From Halomonas zincidurans B6 (GTDB lineage: Bacteria > Pseudomonadota > Gammaproteobacteria > Pseudomonadales > Halomonadaceae), in NCBI RefSeq assembly GCF_000731955.1, contig NZ_JNCK01000001.1, positions 496,001-560,000 on the forward strand: a DNA stretch of 64,000 bases, written 5' to 3'. A model generated the notes under the pieces. The model was not told where the DNA came from and made no database searches. It saw only the letters and a list, made by a program, of their open reading frames with translations. A program made the translations under genes and the position numbers. Shown here in pieces: positions 7,218-17,117 of this stretch. Each line of letters starts with the position of its first letter. Positions within the stretch are counted from its first letter, which is position 1.

Positions 7218-10200
7218 TCACGCCCCTTGCGTCGTTCCGCGGCGGCCGCGCAGTCGCGCCCCGATGCGCGCGCCCAGGTAGAGCATGCACGGCGTCAGCA
7301 GCAGCGTCAGGCCGGTGGCGAAGCTCAGCCCGCCGGCGATCGCGCTGGACAGCTGGGTCCACCACTGGGTCGAGGGCGCGCCGAAACCCAGGGTCGGCGA
7401 GAGCAGATCGACATTGACGCTCAGCACCATCGGCATCAGCCCGAGCACCGTGGTGATGGCGGTCAACAGCACCGGCCGCAGACGCCGGCTGCCGGCTTCG
7501 AGCGCGGCGTTGAAGGCATCCAGGCCCTCGGCCAGCAACTGATTGTAGGTGTCGATCAGCACGATATTGTTGTTCACCACGATGCCGGCCAGGGCGATGA
7601 TGCCCATGCCCACCATGACGATGCCGAACGGCTGGGCATTGAGCAGCAGGCCGAGCAGCACACCGGCGGTGGAAAAGACGATTGCCGAGAGCACCAAGCC
7701 CGCCTGGTAGAGGCTGTTGAACTGAGTGACCAGGATGATCGTCATCATGAAGATCGCCACGCCGAAGGCTATGCCCAGGAAGCGGCTGGTCTCGGCCTGG
7801 TCTTGCTGCTCGCCGGCGAAGTTGTAGCGGACCCCCTCGGGGAGCGAATCGAGCGCGCCGCTCAGCGCGCGCAGGCGCTCGTCGACCTGCCGGCCGGGGG
7901 CGACGTCGGCTTTCAGGGTCAGTGCGCGCCGTCCGTCGACGCGATGCAGGGTGCCGACCTTGGGCGCCGGCTCCAGGCGCACGAACTGGCTGATCGGTAC
8001 CTGGCCGCGCGCGGTGGTGACGGTCAAGCGGCGCAGCTGGTCGAGACTACGCCAGGCCCCGGGCAGGCGCACCCGGATGTCGACCTCGTCGTCGGCGTCG
8101 GGCGGGCGATAGGTGGCGAGTTGCAGGCCGTTGGTGACCAGTTGCACCGCGCTGCCGACGGTGGCGACATCCGCGTCGAAGCGGGCTGCCGCCTCGCGAT
8201 CGACTTGTAGCCGCCACTCGACCCCGGGCAGGCTGCGATTGTCCTCGATGTCGCGGAAGCCGCCGAGTTCGTTCATCGCCGCGCGCAACTGCTCGATCGC
8301 GGGTTCGATCGCTGCCGGCTGGCGCGCGGTGAGTTCGATCTGGATCGGCTTGCCGCCGGTCGGGCCCTGCTCCTGTTCGCGGAATTCCAGGCGCACGCCG
8401 GGCAGGTCGGCGGTGCGCTCGGCCATCTCGGCAAGGATCCGGCGCGCCGGACGGCGCTGGTTCCAGTCGATCAACTGGAAGGTCAACTGGCCGATCACGT
8501 CGGCGCCGAGCTGGCCGTCGGGGATCGCGAAAGAACGTGCGTAGAGCGCCTTGATCTCGGCCATTCCGGCGACGCGGCGTTCGACGCGCCGGACCACGGC
8601 ATCCTTTTCGGCGATCGACAGGTCGCCGCGCGCATGGACCAGGATCTGGGCACTGTCGGGTTCCACCGAGGGGAAGAACTCGACGCCCTGGTTGAAGCGT
8701 GCGTAGCCGACGTAGACCAGCGCCATCAGCAGCAGCGTGCCGATGAGCGTCAGTGCCGGGTGATGCAGCAGGCGTGCCAGCACACGGCGGTAGAGCCGGC
8801 CGCCGGTGCTGACCCGGAGGCTGCCGGTGGAGCGTTCGCGGCTCAGCAGATGGCCCAGGGTCGGCAGGAACACCAGTGCCATGACCAGCGAGGCGAGCAG
8901 GCACAGGATTACCGTGGCCGGCAGGTATTTCATGAATTCGCCGACCACGCCGGGCCAGAACAGCAGCGGCATGAACACCGCCAGCGTGGTGGCGGCGGAG
9001 GTGATTACCGGCCAGGCCATGCGCCCCGCCGCGCCGGCCCAGGCGGCGCGTGCCGGCTGGCCTGCGACGAGGTTGTGGTCGGCCTGCTCGGCGACCACGA
9101 TGGCGCCGTCCACCAGCATGCCGGCGACCAGGATCAGCGCGAACAGCACCACGATGTTGAGCGTGTAGCCGACCGCCCATATCAGCAGGATGCCGATCAG
9201 GAAGGCGCCGGGGATGGTCAGCCCGACGAGCAGCGCCGAGCGTAACCCCATGGTCGCCAGGATCACGATCAGCACCAGCACCACCGCGGTCAGCACGTTG
9301 TTGAGCAGGTCGTCGAGCAAGCGCTCGACAGTAGTCGACTCGTCCATGATGATGCGCACGTCGAGGGTCTCGGGCAACTGCGGCCCGGCCTCGGCGAGCA
9401 GCGCCTTGACCGCGTCGATGGTGGCGATGATATTGGCGCCGGTGCGCTTGGAGATTTCCAGCACCATCGCCGGCTGGTCGTCGATGCGCGCGTAGCCGGC
9501 GGGGTCCTTGAAGGTGCGGTTAATGGTCGCGACGTCGCCGAAGGTGACCACCCGGTCGCCGTCGACCTTGATCGGCATGCCGAGCAGGTCGTCGAGGTCC
9601 TCGATCACTCCGGGCACCTTGATCGCCAGACGACCGGCGCCGTTGTCGATGCTGCCGGCGGCGACCAGCTGGTTGTTGCGCGAGACCAGATTGAGCAAGG
9701 TGTCGAAGTCGATGCCGTAGCTGTCGAGGATCAGCGGGTCGACGACGATCTCCATCAGGCGTTCGCGCTCGCCGGCGATGTCGACCTCGAGCACCTGGGG
9801 GATGCTCTCGATAGCGTCCTCAAGGCCGCGTGCCGCGGTCATCAGCTCGGCGGCCGACAGCGGTCCCGACAGACCCACCGAGAGCACCGGGAAGCGCGAT
9901 ACGTTGACTTCCAGGACCCGCGGTTCCTCGGCCTGCTCGGGCAGGGAGCTGCGCGCGATATCGATCTTCTCGCGCACGTCGGCCAGCGCCTGGCGGGGAT
10001 CGAAGCCGGCGTCGAACTCCAGGGTGATCGAGGCGAAGCCCTCGCTGGCCTGGGCGGTCATCTTCTCGATGCCCTCGATGGCGCGCAGTTCCTGCTCCAT
10101 GGGGCGCACCAGCAGGCGCTCGGCATCCTCGGGGCTGACCCCCTCGAGGCTCATCGAGACGTAGATCATGGGAATCGCGACGTCGGGATTGGCTTCCTTG

Positions 10201-10301
10201 GGAATCGCCTGGTAGGCGAGGCCGCCGGCCACCAGCAGGAACGCCAGCAGCAGCAGGGTGGTGCGCGAGCGATCCAGCGCGGCATCGATCAGCGCACGCA
10301 T
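7218..10301 (-). CDS. RND-family efflux transporter, inner-membrane permease
   Basis: A 1027-residue AcrB-type resistance-nodulation-division pump. It has the N-terminal membrane helix, a periplasmic loop with the early porter motif PDVAIPMIYVSMSLEGVSPE, a helix cluster around residues 330-470 (LVLIVILATMGLRSALLVG, GMLVDGAIVVAEQADHN for helix 4 with the proton-relay acidic residue), a second large loop, and a C-terminal bundle with GIIALAGIVVNNNIVLIDT. The ATG overlaps the stop of the upstream adaptor gene by one base, so the two are coupled. No outer-membrane factor gene follows, so it probably shares a TolC elsewhere. The substrate cannot be named. Confidence 0.93.
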   Translation of the reverse strand: MRALIDAALDRSRTTLLLLAFLLVAGGLAYQAIPKEANPDVAIPMIYVSMSLEGVSPEDAERLLVRPMEQELRAIEGIEKMTAQASEGFASITLEFDAGFDPRQALADVREKIDIARSSLPEQAEEPRVLEVNVSRFPVLSVGLSGPLSAAELMTAARGLEDAIESIPQVLEVDIAGERERLMEIVVDPLILDSYGIDFDTLLNLVSRNNQLVAAGSIDNGAGRLAIKVPGVIEDLDDLLGMPIKVDGDRVVTFGDVATINRTFKDPAGYARIDDQPAMVLEISKRTGANIIATIDAVKALLAEAGPQLPETLDVRIIMDESTTVERLLDDLLNNVLTAVVLVLIVILATMGLRSALLVGLTIPGAFLIGILLIWAVGYTLNIVVLFALILVAGMLVDGAIVVAEQADHNLVAGQPARAAWAGAAGRMAWPVITSAATTLAVFMPLLFWPGVVGEFMKYLPATVILCLLASLVMALVFLPTLGHLLSRERSTGSLRVSTGGRLYRRVLARLLHHPALTLIGTLLLMALVYVGYARFNQGVEFFPSVEPDSAQILVHARGDLSIAEKDAVVRRVERRVAGMAEIKALYARSFAIPDGQLGADVIGQLTFQLIDWNQRRPARRILAEMAERTADLPGVRLEFREQEQGPTGGKPIQIELTARQPAAIEPAIEQLRAAMNELGGFRDIEDNRSLPGVEWRLQVDREAAARFDADVATVGSAVQLVTNGLQLATYRPPDADDEVDIRVRLPGAWRSLDQLRRLTVTTARGQVPISQFVRLEPAPKVGTLHRVDGRRALTLKADVAPGRQVDERLRALSGALDSLPEGVRYNFAGEQQDQAETSRFLGIAFGVAIFMMTIILVTQFNSLYQAGLVLSAIVFSTAGVLLGLLLNAQPFGIVMVGMGIIALAGIVVNNNIVLIDTYNQLLAEGLDAFNAALEAGSRRLRPVLLTAITTVLGLMPMVLSVNVDLLSPTLGFGAPSTQWWTQLSSAIAGGLSFATGLTLLLTPCMLYLGARIGARLRGRRGTTQGA

Positions 10302-11431
10302 CAGCGATCACCCGGGGCGGGTGAGGCGGGTTGGGCCGTGGATCGCTCGGCCGCCACCGCCTCGACGCGCTGCCCGGCTTCGACGAAACCGCCGCCCAGG
10401 GTGATCAGGCGCACCGCGTCGGGCAGGCCGCCGACCCAGGCCTGATCGGCATCGGCGCTGATGAGGTCGACCGGCATGAAGCCTACCGTGGCGTCGTCCG
10501 AGACGGTCTTGACGCCCATTCGGCCGCGTGCGTCGAGCACCAGCAGGGCCGGCGAGATGCGCTGTGCCGGCCGTTCGGGCAGGGCGATGTCGAGTGTCGC
10601 GCTGGCTCCGGCGATGCGCAGGCGCTGCGGGTTGGCCACGCGGACCTCGAGCGGGTAGCTGCGAGTGGCGTCCTCGGCGCTGCTGGCGAGGAAGCTGACC
10701 TGTCCCTCGAGGATGCGCCCATCGAGCAGCGTGACGGTAACCGGCATGCCTTCGCGGACCTCGTCGGCGCGGCGCTGGGGTAGCCACGCCTTGGCCTCGA
10801 GCTGGGCGATATCGACCAGCAGGCCGATCTCCTCGCCGGCTTGCAGATACTCGCCGATGTCGACCTCGAGCCGGTCGAGCACGCCGGCGAAGGGGGCCTC
10901 GATCTGCGTGTCGGCGAGCGACTCACGCAACTCGGCAAGCTCGGCACGGCTTTGTGCCAGCGCGCTCTTGAGGCGCAGCAATTCGTTGTCGGAGATCAGG
11001 TTGCGGCCGCTGAGCTTTTGCCCGCCGGCGAGTTCCGAGCGGCTCAGGGCGAGCTGCGCTTCGGCGCGCTCGATCTGCGCCGGCAGGTCGCCGGGGTCGA
11101 CCTCCACGAGCTGCGTACCGGCGTCCACCCTGGCGCCCCGGGGCTGCGGCAGGGCGATGACCTCGCCGGCCCGGCGAGCGCGCAGGGTGACCTCCTGACG
11201 CGATTCGAGCTGCCCCTGGAGGATGACGTGAGGCGTATACGCCTGGGCCTGGGCGGTCTCGACCTCGACCCGCGGCAGGCTGGATTGAGCGCTCGCTTGC
11301 GCCTCGGGGGGCCGCTGGCGAAAGCGCTGCATGTCGCCGAAGGCCAGCCAGACCAATAGCGCCACGCCGAGCAACAGGGCGAGCCATGCAGGGGACAACG
11401 AGAATCGCCAACGCATAATAGAAGTAACCAT
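10301..11431 (-). CDS. RND efflux periplasmic adaptor (membrane fusion protein, HlyD-like)
   Basis: A 376-residue adaptor that links the RND pump to an outer-membrane channel. One N-terminal membrane helix or uncleaved anchor (LALLLGVALLVWLAFG) is followed by a split biotinyl-lipoyl domain (VTLRARRAGEVIALPQPRGA and QIEAPFAGVLDRLEVDIGEY) flanking an alpha-helical hairpin (LSRSELAGGQKLSGRNLISD and on), then a beta-barrel domain. It is first in a two-gene operon with the permease. An internal ATG (MRWRFSLSP) at 11416 is an alternative start. Confidence 0.9.
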   Translation of the reverse strand: MVTSIMRWRFSLSPAWLALLLGVALLVWLAFGDMQRFRQRPPEAQASAQSSLPRVEVETAQAQAYTPHVILQGQLESRQEVTLRARRAGEVIALPQPRGARVDAGTQLVEVDPGDLPAQIERAEAQLALSRSELAGGQKLSGRNLISDNELLRLKSALAQSRAELAELRESLADTQIEAPFAGVLDRLEVDIGEYLQAGEEIGLLVDIAQLEAKAWLPQRRADEVREGMPVTVTLLDGRILEGQVSFLASSAEDATRSYPLEVRVANPQRLRIAGASATLDIALPERPAQRISPALLVLDARGRMGVKTVSDDATVGFMPVDLISADADQAWVGGLPDAVRLITLGGGFVEAGQRVEAVAAERSTAQPASPAPGDR

Positions 11432-11474
11432 CCCTTGGCCAAGATGGCCCGGGCCATCGTCCGTGTAAACGCAC

Positions 11475-11498
11475 CTGCCCCGGGCATGGCCGGGGCAG
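11475..11498. terminator. GC hairpin between mqo and the RND operon
   Basis: CTGCCCCGG (11475-11483) pairs perfectly with CCGGGGCAG (11490-11498) around a 6-nt loop, 24 nt beyond the mqo stop on the minus strand. T-tract support is weak. Promoter sequences for the downstream RND operon must lie between it and 11431. Confidence 0.5.
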
Positions 11499-11521
11499 TC
11501 AGTGTATCAGGCAAAGATGAT

Positions 11522-13108
11522 TCAGGAAGCCGTCATCGACTCATGCCGCGTCTCATCGGCGTTGCGGCTCGGCACGCGGGTGGCGCGCGGTGTCGACTCG
11601 GCAGGGCGGCTGGAAGCGGGGTCGGCGGCGCCGAGCTTGAGGATTCGATGCGTCTCGCGGCGTACTTCGCCGAGCCGGGTTGCGTCCTTCTGCAAGGTCT
11701 CGGCGCGCACCGGCACCAGGCGCTTGAGACGCGCCTGCCACTGTACGGAGGCGAAGCGCTCGGGGAAGCAGCGCTCGATCAGGTCGAGCATGATCGAGGT
11801 GGCCGTCGAGGCGCCGGGCGAGGCGCCCAGCAAGGCGGCCAGGGAACCGTCGCTGGCGGTGACGATCTCGGTGCCGAACTGAAGTGTGCCTCCCCGCCGG
11901 GGATCCTTCTTGATGATCTGAACGCGCTGGCCGGCGACTTCGAGTTGCCAATCCTCGGCCTGGGCGTCCGGATAGAAGGCGCGCAGTTCCTCGACGCGTT
12001 GAGCGTGGGAGAGCCGAACCTGTTCGAGCAGGTATTTCATCAGGCTGACATTGCTGCGCGCGACGGACAGCATCGGGCTGAGATTGGTCGCGCGCACGGT
12101 CTTGACCAGATCGAGGATGGAGCCGTTCTTGAGAAACTTGGTGGTAAAGCCGGCGAAGGGGCCGAACAGCAGGGAGGGCTTGCCGTCGACATGGCGGGTG
12201 TCGAGATGCGGAACCGACATCGGCGGCGCGCCGACGGCGGCATTGCTGTATACCTTGGCCCGGTGCTGCGAGACGACCTCGGGCTTGTCGCAGCGCAGCC
12301 ACTGCCCGCTGACGGGAAAGCCGCCATAGCCCTTGGCTTCGGGAATGCCGCTTTTCTGCAGCAGGCGCAGCGAGGCCCCGCCGGCACCCAGGAAGACGAA
12401 GCGCGAGCGTACGACGCGCTGCCCGCCAGCGCGGGTCTCGATCTGCAGATTCCAGGTGCCGTCGGCGTTGCGCGCGAGATCCCTGATTGTCTGGCCCGTG
12501 CGGATGCCGACCCGATCGCTGTCCTGTTCGGTCAGGCGGGTCAGCAGCCGGTTGGTCAAGGCCCCGAAGTTGACATCCGTGCCGGCTTCGACGCGGGTCG
12601 CGGCGACCGGTTCGTCGGCCGTGCGCCCTGCCATCAGCAGCGGGGCCCAGGCGGCGATGGTCGCGGGATCCTGCGAATACTGCATCGACTCGAAGCAGTG
12701 GTGGTTGCTCATGGCTTCGTGGCGAGCGCGCAGGAATCTCACGTTCTTCTCGCCACGCACGAAGCTCAGGTGCGGCACCGGCGACAGGAAGTCGGCGGGG
12801 TCGCCGAGGTTGCCATGCGCGACCAGAGCGCTCCAGAGCTGCTTGGATTCCTCGAACAGGGTGTTGATGCGGATCGCCTTGTCGATGTCGATCGAGCCAT
12901 CGGCGCCGGGCGGCGTGTAGTTGAGTTCGCACAAGCCGGCGTGCCCCGTGCCGGCATTGTTCCAGGCAAACGAGCTTTCGCTGGCCATGGAATCCAGGCG
13001 CTCGACGAGCTCGATACGCGCCGTGGGTTCCAGTTCATGAAGCAGTGTTGCGAGCGTGGCGCTCATCACTCCGCCACCTACCAGTACGACGTCAACGGCC
13101 TCTTGCAT
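11522..13108 (-). CDS. mqo: Malate:quinone oxidoreductase
   Basis: A 528-residue membrane-associated FAD enzyme that oxidises malate to oxaloacetate and reduces quinone, bypassing or complementing NAD-malate dehydrogenase. The N-terminal dinucleotide-binding motif VVLVGGGVMSATLATLLHEL is followed by the Mqo signature SSFAWNNAGTGHAGLCELNY. PVSGQWLRCDKPEVVSQH and VPHLDTRHVDGKPSLLFGPF are further family blocks. About 40 C-terminal residues (ASSRPAESTPRATRV and on) are a low-complexity extension. It is probably transcribed alone. Confidence 0.95.
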   Translation of the reverse strand: MQEAVDVVLVGGGVMSATLATLLHELEPTARIELVERLDSMASESSFAWNNAGTGHAGLCELNYTPPGADGSIDIDKAIRINTLFEESKQLWSALVAHGNLGDPADFLSPVPHLSFVRGEKNVRFLRARHEAMSNHHCFESMQYSQDPATIAAWAPLLMAGRTADEPVAATRVEAGTDVNFGALTNRLLTRLTEQDSDRVGIRTGQTIRDLARNADGTWNLQIETRAGGQRVVRSRFVFLGAGGASLRLLQKSGIPEAKGYGGFPVSGQWLRCDKPEVVSQHRAKVYSNAAVGAPPMSVPHLDTRHVDGKPSLLFGPFAGFTTKFLKNGSILDLVKTVRATNLSPMLSVARSNVSLMKYLLEQVRLSHAQRVEELRAFYPDAQAEDWQLEVAGQRVQIIKKDPRRGGTLQFGTEIVTASDGSLAALLGASPGASTATSIMLDLIERCFPERFASVQWQARLKRLVPVRAETLQKDATRLGEVRRETHRILKLGAADPASSRPAESTPRATRVPSRNADETRHESMTAS

Positions 13109-13330
13109 GGTTGGTTGTCACCCTTTGGGCTGATTCAAATAAGCCCATTATACCGGTCGGCGCGGAAAAGACGAGCCACTCAAAAGGTATGGGTTATGCA
13201 GGAGGCGTTAGTCATAAGCAAAACATTGTCTTTGTGGTGGCCGAAAAAAATCCGCTTAGTCAATGACTTGAGCGGATGTCTGGCGAGGGTGCCGATGCCG
13301 CGATGCAGCATCTCTAGCACGGCTATTTTT

Positions 13331-13984
13331 CTATCGCAGGCTTATGATTCGCCAGTTACGTGCGCGGGCGATGCTGTCGAGGGTGGCGTCGGGGTCCACG
13401 GCGATCGGATGATCGACTTTCTCGAGCAACGGCAGGTCGTTGTGCGAGTCGCTGTAGAACCAGGCGTCATCAAGACTGACGTCGCGGTTCGCCAGCCACT
13501 CCTCGAGGCGCTGGATCTTGCCTTCGCGGAAGCTGGGGGTGCCCGATACGCGGCCGGTATAGCGACCTTCGCGAATTTCCGCATCGACGGCGATCAGCTC
13601 GTCGACGCCCAGGCGCCTGGCGATCGGCCCGGTGATGAAGCGGTTGGTCGCGGTGATGATCAACAGGGTGTCGCCGCGTTCGCGATGCCGGGCCAGCAAT
13701 TCCTCGCCCTTGGGCAGGATGTGCGGCTCGATCTTGCTGGCCATGAACTGCTGATGCCAGGCGGCCAGCTGTTCGGGACTATTTTCGGCGAGCGGTTTGA
13801 GGGCCATGGCCAGGTAGGCATGAATGTCCAACGTGCCGTCCTGGTAGGCCGCGAGAAAACGCTGGTTGGCCTCGCGATAGCTGATCGGATCCACGGCGCC
13901 CTGTTCGACCAGGAACTCGCCCCAGGCATGGTCGCTGTCGATGCCCAGCAGGGTGTTGTCGAGATCGAAGATGGCCAGGCTCAA
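13331..13984 (-). CDS. HAD-IB family phosphatase (SerB-like)
   Basis: Haloacid-dehalogenase superfamily hydrolase, subfamily IB. Motif I is LAIFDLDNTLLGIDSD with the nucleophilic Asp and its acid partner, motif II is TLLIITATNRF, and motif III is FREGKIQRL followed by FYSDSHNDLPLLE. A four-helix cap (residues about 15-85) is as in phosphoserine phosphatase relatives. The start is placed at TTG 13984, because GAGGAGAG lies just upstream and the resulting 217 aa matches the family; the longer ATG form from 14044 adds a proline-rich leader without ribosome-binding support. Substrate unknown. Confidence 0.85.
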   Translation of the reverse strand: MSLAIFDLDNTLLGIDSDHAWGEFLVEQGAVDPISYREANQRFLAAYQDGTLDIHAYLAMALKPLAENSPEQLAAWHQQFMASKIEPHILPKGEELLARHRERGDTLLIITATNRFITGPIARRLGVDELIAVDAEIREGRYTGRVSGTPSFREGKIQRLEEWLANRDVSLDDAWFYSDSHNDLPLLEKVDHPIAVDPDATLDSIARARNWRIISLR

Positions 13985-14170
13985 GAGCACTCTCCTCTGG
14001 TTGGTGTCAGGCTGGTTGATGTCAGGCGCAGCCGGCGGTTTCAAAGGCGGCGGCGATTATTGCAGAACGCCCGGCGCTTGCCCACCGTCGCGGGTTTTCG
14101 GCCGTGTGTTGATGCGCTTTCGACGTTTGTGGAAGAATGAATCCAATATCGGATTCATAAGGTGAAGCCC

Positions 14171-14662
14171 GTGATCGACGCTGACGGCTTCCGCCCCAAC
14201 GTTGGTATCATCATTACCAACCCTGAGGGCCAGCTGCTCTGGGCGCGTCGGGTTGGGCAGAATGCATGGCAGTTTCCTCAAGGAGGCATCAAGGGTTACG
14301 AGTCACCGCAACAGGCGCTCTACCGGGAATTGGAGGAGGAGATCGGCCTCACCCCCGACGACGTCGAAGTGCTGGCCTGTACCCGAGGGTGGCTGCGCTA
14401 TCGCCTGCCCCGGCGCATGATACGCACGCAATCGCGGCCGATATGCATCGGCCAGAAACAGAAGTGGTTCCTGCTCAAGATTCGCTGTCAGGACAGTCGC
14501 ATCTGCATGGATACCACGGCTAAGCCGGAGTTCGACGGCTGGCGATGGGTCAGTTATTGGTATCCGCTGGGGCAGGTCGTGCCCTTCAAGCGGGAGGTCT
14601 ATCGCCGTGCCCTGCGAGAGCTGGCGCCAAGCGTCCAGCGACTCGCCCTGGGCGAGCGTTGA
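14171..14662 (+). CDS. rppH: RNA pyrophosphohydrolase (Nudix)
   Basis: Removes pyrophosphate from mRNA 5' ends and so triggers RNase E decay. The Nudix box reads GGIKGYESPQQALYRELEEEIGL (key residues G, E, REL, EE and G in register). Flanking RppH features are GFRPNVGIII, NAWQFPQG, RYRLPRRMIR and EFDGWRWVSYWYPL. I choose the GTG at 14171 (MIDADGFRPNVG) because it matches E. coli RppH and has AAGGTGA five bases upstream; the in-frame GTG at 14162 is the alternative. ptsP follows 43 nt downstream, a linkage also seen in enterics. Confidence 0.95.
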   Translation: MIDADGFRPNVGIIITNPEGQLLWARRVGQNAWQFPQGGIKGYESPQQALYRELEEEIGLTPDDVEVLACTRGWLRYRLPRRMIRTQSRPICIGQKQKWFLLKIRCQDSRICMDTTAKPEFDGWRWVSYWYPLGQVVPFKREVYRRALRELAPSVQRLALGER

Positions 14663-14705
14663 CGCTGCGGCACCCCCCGATCCTTCGACTACAAGAAGAA
14701 CGCCC

Positions 14706-16985
14706 ATGCTCGATGTACTAAGACGCATCGTCCAGGAGGTCAATGGAGCACGCAGTCTTGAGGCCGCGTTGGCCACCATGGTGCGACGCATCCGCAAGGC
14801 CATGCACACCGATGTGTGCTCCATCTACCTGTTCGATGCCGCCCAGGACCGCCTGGTGCTGATGGATACCATCGGTCTGAATACCCAGGCCGTGGGTCAT
14901 GTCTCGATGCGCCTCGGCGAGGGCCTGGTCGGCCTGGTCGGTCAGCGCGAGGAACCGCTGAATCTCGAGGATGCCCCGGCGCATCCGCACTTTCGCTATT
15001 TCGAGGAAACCGGCGAGGAGCGCTTCTCGAGCTTTCTCGGCGTGCCGGTCATCCATCAGCGCCGCGCGCTGGGGGTGCTGGTCGTCCAGCAGCAGGAGAA
15101 GCGTCGCTACGACGAGGGCGACGAGGCCTTCCTGGTGACCATGGCGGCGCAGCTCGCCGGCGTGCTGGCGCATGCGCTGGCCACCGGCACCCTGGCGCGA
15201 CCGACGCGGGCCGACGGCATGGCGACCTTCAAGGGCATCGCCGCCTCGCCGGGCATGGTGATCGGCAAGGCGGTGGTCATCGCGCCACCGGCCGATCTGG
15301 ACAACGTGCCCGACCTGATACCCACCGACATCGAACTCGAGATTCGCCGCTTGAGCGAGGCGATCGAGCGGGTGCGCCACGAGATCCGGCGCGCCGGGGA
15401 GCGTCTCGCCAGCCGCATTTCCAGCCAGGAACTGGCGCTGTTCGATGTCTACGAGCAGATGCTGGCCGATGCCGCGCTGGGTCAGGAGGTCGAGAAGCGC
15501 ATCCGCGAGGGCCAGTGGGCGCCCGGCGCGCTGGCCGACGTGGTACGCCGCCACGTCCAGTACCTGGAGCGCGTCGACGACGATTACCTGCGTGAACGCG
15601 CCGCGGACATTCGTGACCTGGGGCGCCGCGTGCTGGCACATCTGCAACAGGATGCCGGCGAGAGTTTCGATGGCTTTCCCGAGCGCTGCGTGGTGATCGG
15701 CGACGAGCTCAGCGTGGCGATGCTCGGCGAGGTGCCCCGCGAGCGCCTGGCGGGGCTGGTCTCGTTGAAAGGCTCGAGTACCTCCCATGTGGCGATCCTG
15801 GCTCGGGCGATGGGCATTCCCACCGTGCTGGGCATGGTCGATCTGCCGTTGCCCCGCCTCAACGGTGCGCCGGTGATACTCGACGGTCACCGTGGGCGGT
15901 TGCTGGTGCGTCCCGACGATGACCTGACCCGTCATTACCAGAAGCAGATCGACGAGGAGCTGGCGCTCGCCGAGGTGCTCGAGCACGAGCAGCACCTGCC
16001 CAGCGAAACGCTGGACGGTCATCGCGTCCCGTTGATGGTCAATACCGGCCTTGCGGTGGATGCGGTGGCAGTGCTCAAGCCGCGTATCGCCGGGGTCGGG
16101 CTGTACCGTACCGAAGTGCCGTTCATGATCACCGAGCGCTTCCCGGGCGAGCACGAGCAGACTCGGCTCTATCGCGAGCAGCTGGAGGGGTTTGCGCCGT
16201 TGCCGGTGGTCATGCGCACGTTGGACATCGGCGGCGACAAGGACTTGCCCTACTTCCCGATTCACGAGGCCAATCCGTTCCTCGGCTGGCGCGGGATTCG
16301 CGTGACCCTCGACCATCCCGAGGTGCTGATGGTCCAGCTGCGGGCGATGCTGCGCGCGTCGGCCGGGCTGGATAACCTGCGCATCATGCTGCCGATGATC
16401 ACCAACGTCGACGAAGTCGACGCCGCGTTGCGTCTGCTCGATCGGGCGCTGGCCGAGCTCAACGACGAGATCAACGAAGAGGGCGCTAGGATCAAGCGGC
16501 CCCAGGTCGGGGTAATGATCGAGGTCCCCGCGACGCTCTATCAGCTCGAGGCGCTGTCCCAACGGCTGGATTTCTTCTCGGTGGGCAGCAACGACCTGAC
16601 CCAGTACCTGCTGGCGGTGGATCGCAACAATCCGCGTGTGGCGGGTCTTTACGACGCCTGCCATCCGGCGGTGCTGTCGGCGCTGGCCAGGTTGTCGGAA
16701 GAGAGCCATCGCCTGGGTGTTCCCACGTCGGTGTGCGGCGAGCTGGCCGGGGATCCCTGTGGCGCCTTGCTGCTCACCGGGATGGGCTTCGATGCGCTGT
16801 CGATGAATGCGCCGAGTCTGCCGCGGGTGCGTGCGGCGATTCGTCGCGTGTCGATGAGCGCGGCCCGGGAGCTGGTCGAGGAAACCCTGCGCTTCACCAC
16901 GCCGACCGCGGTGCGCGCGCACCTGCGTGCGCGCTTCGCCGAATGGCAATTGACCCACCTGTTGCCGCCGCGCGACGACGCATAG
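14706..16985 (+). CDS. ptsP: Phosphoenolpyruvate-protein phosphotransferase PtsP (EI-Ntr)
   Basis: First enzyme of the nitrogen phosphotransferase system; it takes phosphate from PEP and passes it to NPr. The 759-residue protein has an N-terminal GAF domain (residues about 15-165, with FSSFLGVPVIHQRRALGVL), then an EI domain. The phosphorylated His lies in LKGSSTSHVAILARAMGIP. The PEP-binding barrel contains GVGLYRTEVPFM, NPFLGWRGIRV and FSVGSNDLTQYLLAVDRNN, and VCGELAGDP closes the site. The ATG follows AAGAAG. It is in an apparent operon with rppH. Confidence 0.95.
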   Translation: MLDVLRRIVQEVNGARSLEAALATMVRRIRKAMHTDVCSIYLFDAAQDRLVLMDTIGLNTQAVGHVSMRLGEGLVGLVGQREEPLNLEDAPAHPHFRYFEETGEERFSSFLGVPVIHQRRALGVLVVQQQEKRRYDEGDEAFLVTMAAQLAGVLAHALATGTLARPTRADGMATFKGIAASPGMVIGKAVVIAPPADLDNVPDLIPTDIELEIRRLSEAIERVRHEIRRAGERLASRISSQELALFDVYEQMLADAALGQEVEKRIREGQWAPGALADVVRRHVQYLERVDDDYLRERAADIRDLGRRVLAHLQQDAGESFDGFPERCVVIGDELSVAMLGEVPRERLAGLVSLKGSSTSHVAILARAMGIPTVLGMVDLPLPRLNGAPVILDGHRGRLLVRPDDDLTRHYQKQIDEELALAEVLEHEQHLPSETLDGHRVPLMVNTGLAVDAVAVLKPRIAGVGLYRTEVPFMITERFPGEHEQTRLYREQLEGFAPLPVVMRTLDIGGDKDLPYFPIHEANPFLGWRGIRVTLDHPEVLMVQLRAMLRASAGLDNLRIMLPMITNVDEVDAALRLLDRALAELNDEINEEGARIKRPQVGVMIEVPATLYQLEALSQRLDFFSVGSNDLTQYLLAVDRNNPRVAGLYDACHPAVLSALARLSEESHRLGVPTSVCGELAGDPCGALLLTGMGFDALSMNAPSLPRVRAAIRRVSMSAARELVEETLRFTTPTAVRAHLRARFAEWQLTHLLPPRDDA

Positions 16986-17015
16986 CTATAGCGGCGTCTG
17001 GGTGCCATGCTCACC

Positions 17016-17102
17016 GCTATCGGGAATAAATTCGCTATCGGGAATAAATTCGCTATCGGGAATAAATTCCCTCCCACAAGGGCAAGCTCCCACAAGGGCA
17101 AG
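17016..17102. repeat. Two short tandem repeat tracts after ptsP
   Basis: An 18-bp unit GCTATCGGGAATAAATTC is repeated three times perfectly (17016-17033, 17034-17051, 17052-17069). It is followed by a 16-bp unit CTCCCACAAGGGCAAG repeated twice (17071-17086, 17087-17102). GGGAATAAATTCCC at the junction is itself palindromic. No gene lies in 16986-17159. The tract is in the 3' untranslated space between convergent genes. Confidence 0.85.
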
Positions 17103-17117
17103 CTACCGGCAGAGATT

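Noticed and set aside
11435..14140. A 901-codon open frame antisense to mqo and the HAD gene
   Set aside because: Its translation is low-complexity Ala/Gly/Arg/Gln-rich, matches no family, and lies opposite a perfect malate:quinone oxidoreductase. It is an artefact of high GC.
17016..17102. CRISPR-like repeats after ptsP
   Set aside because: The units abut without spacers and no cas genes are near; these are simple tandem repeats.
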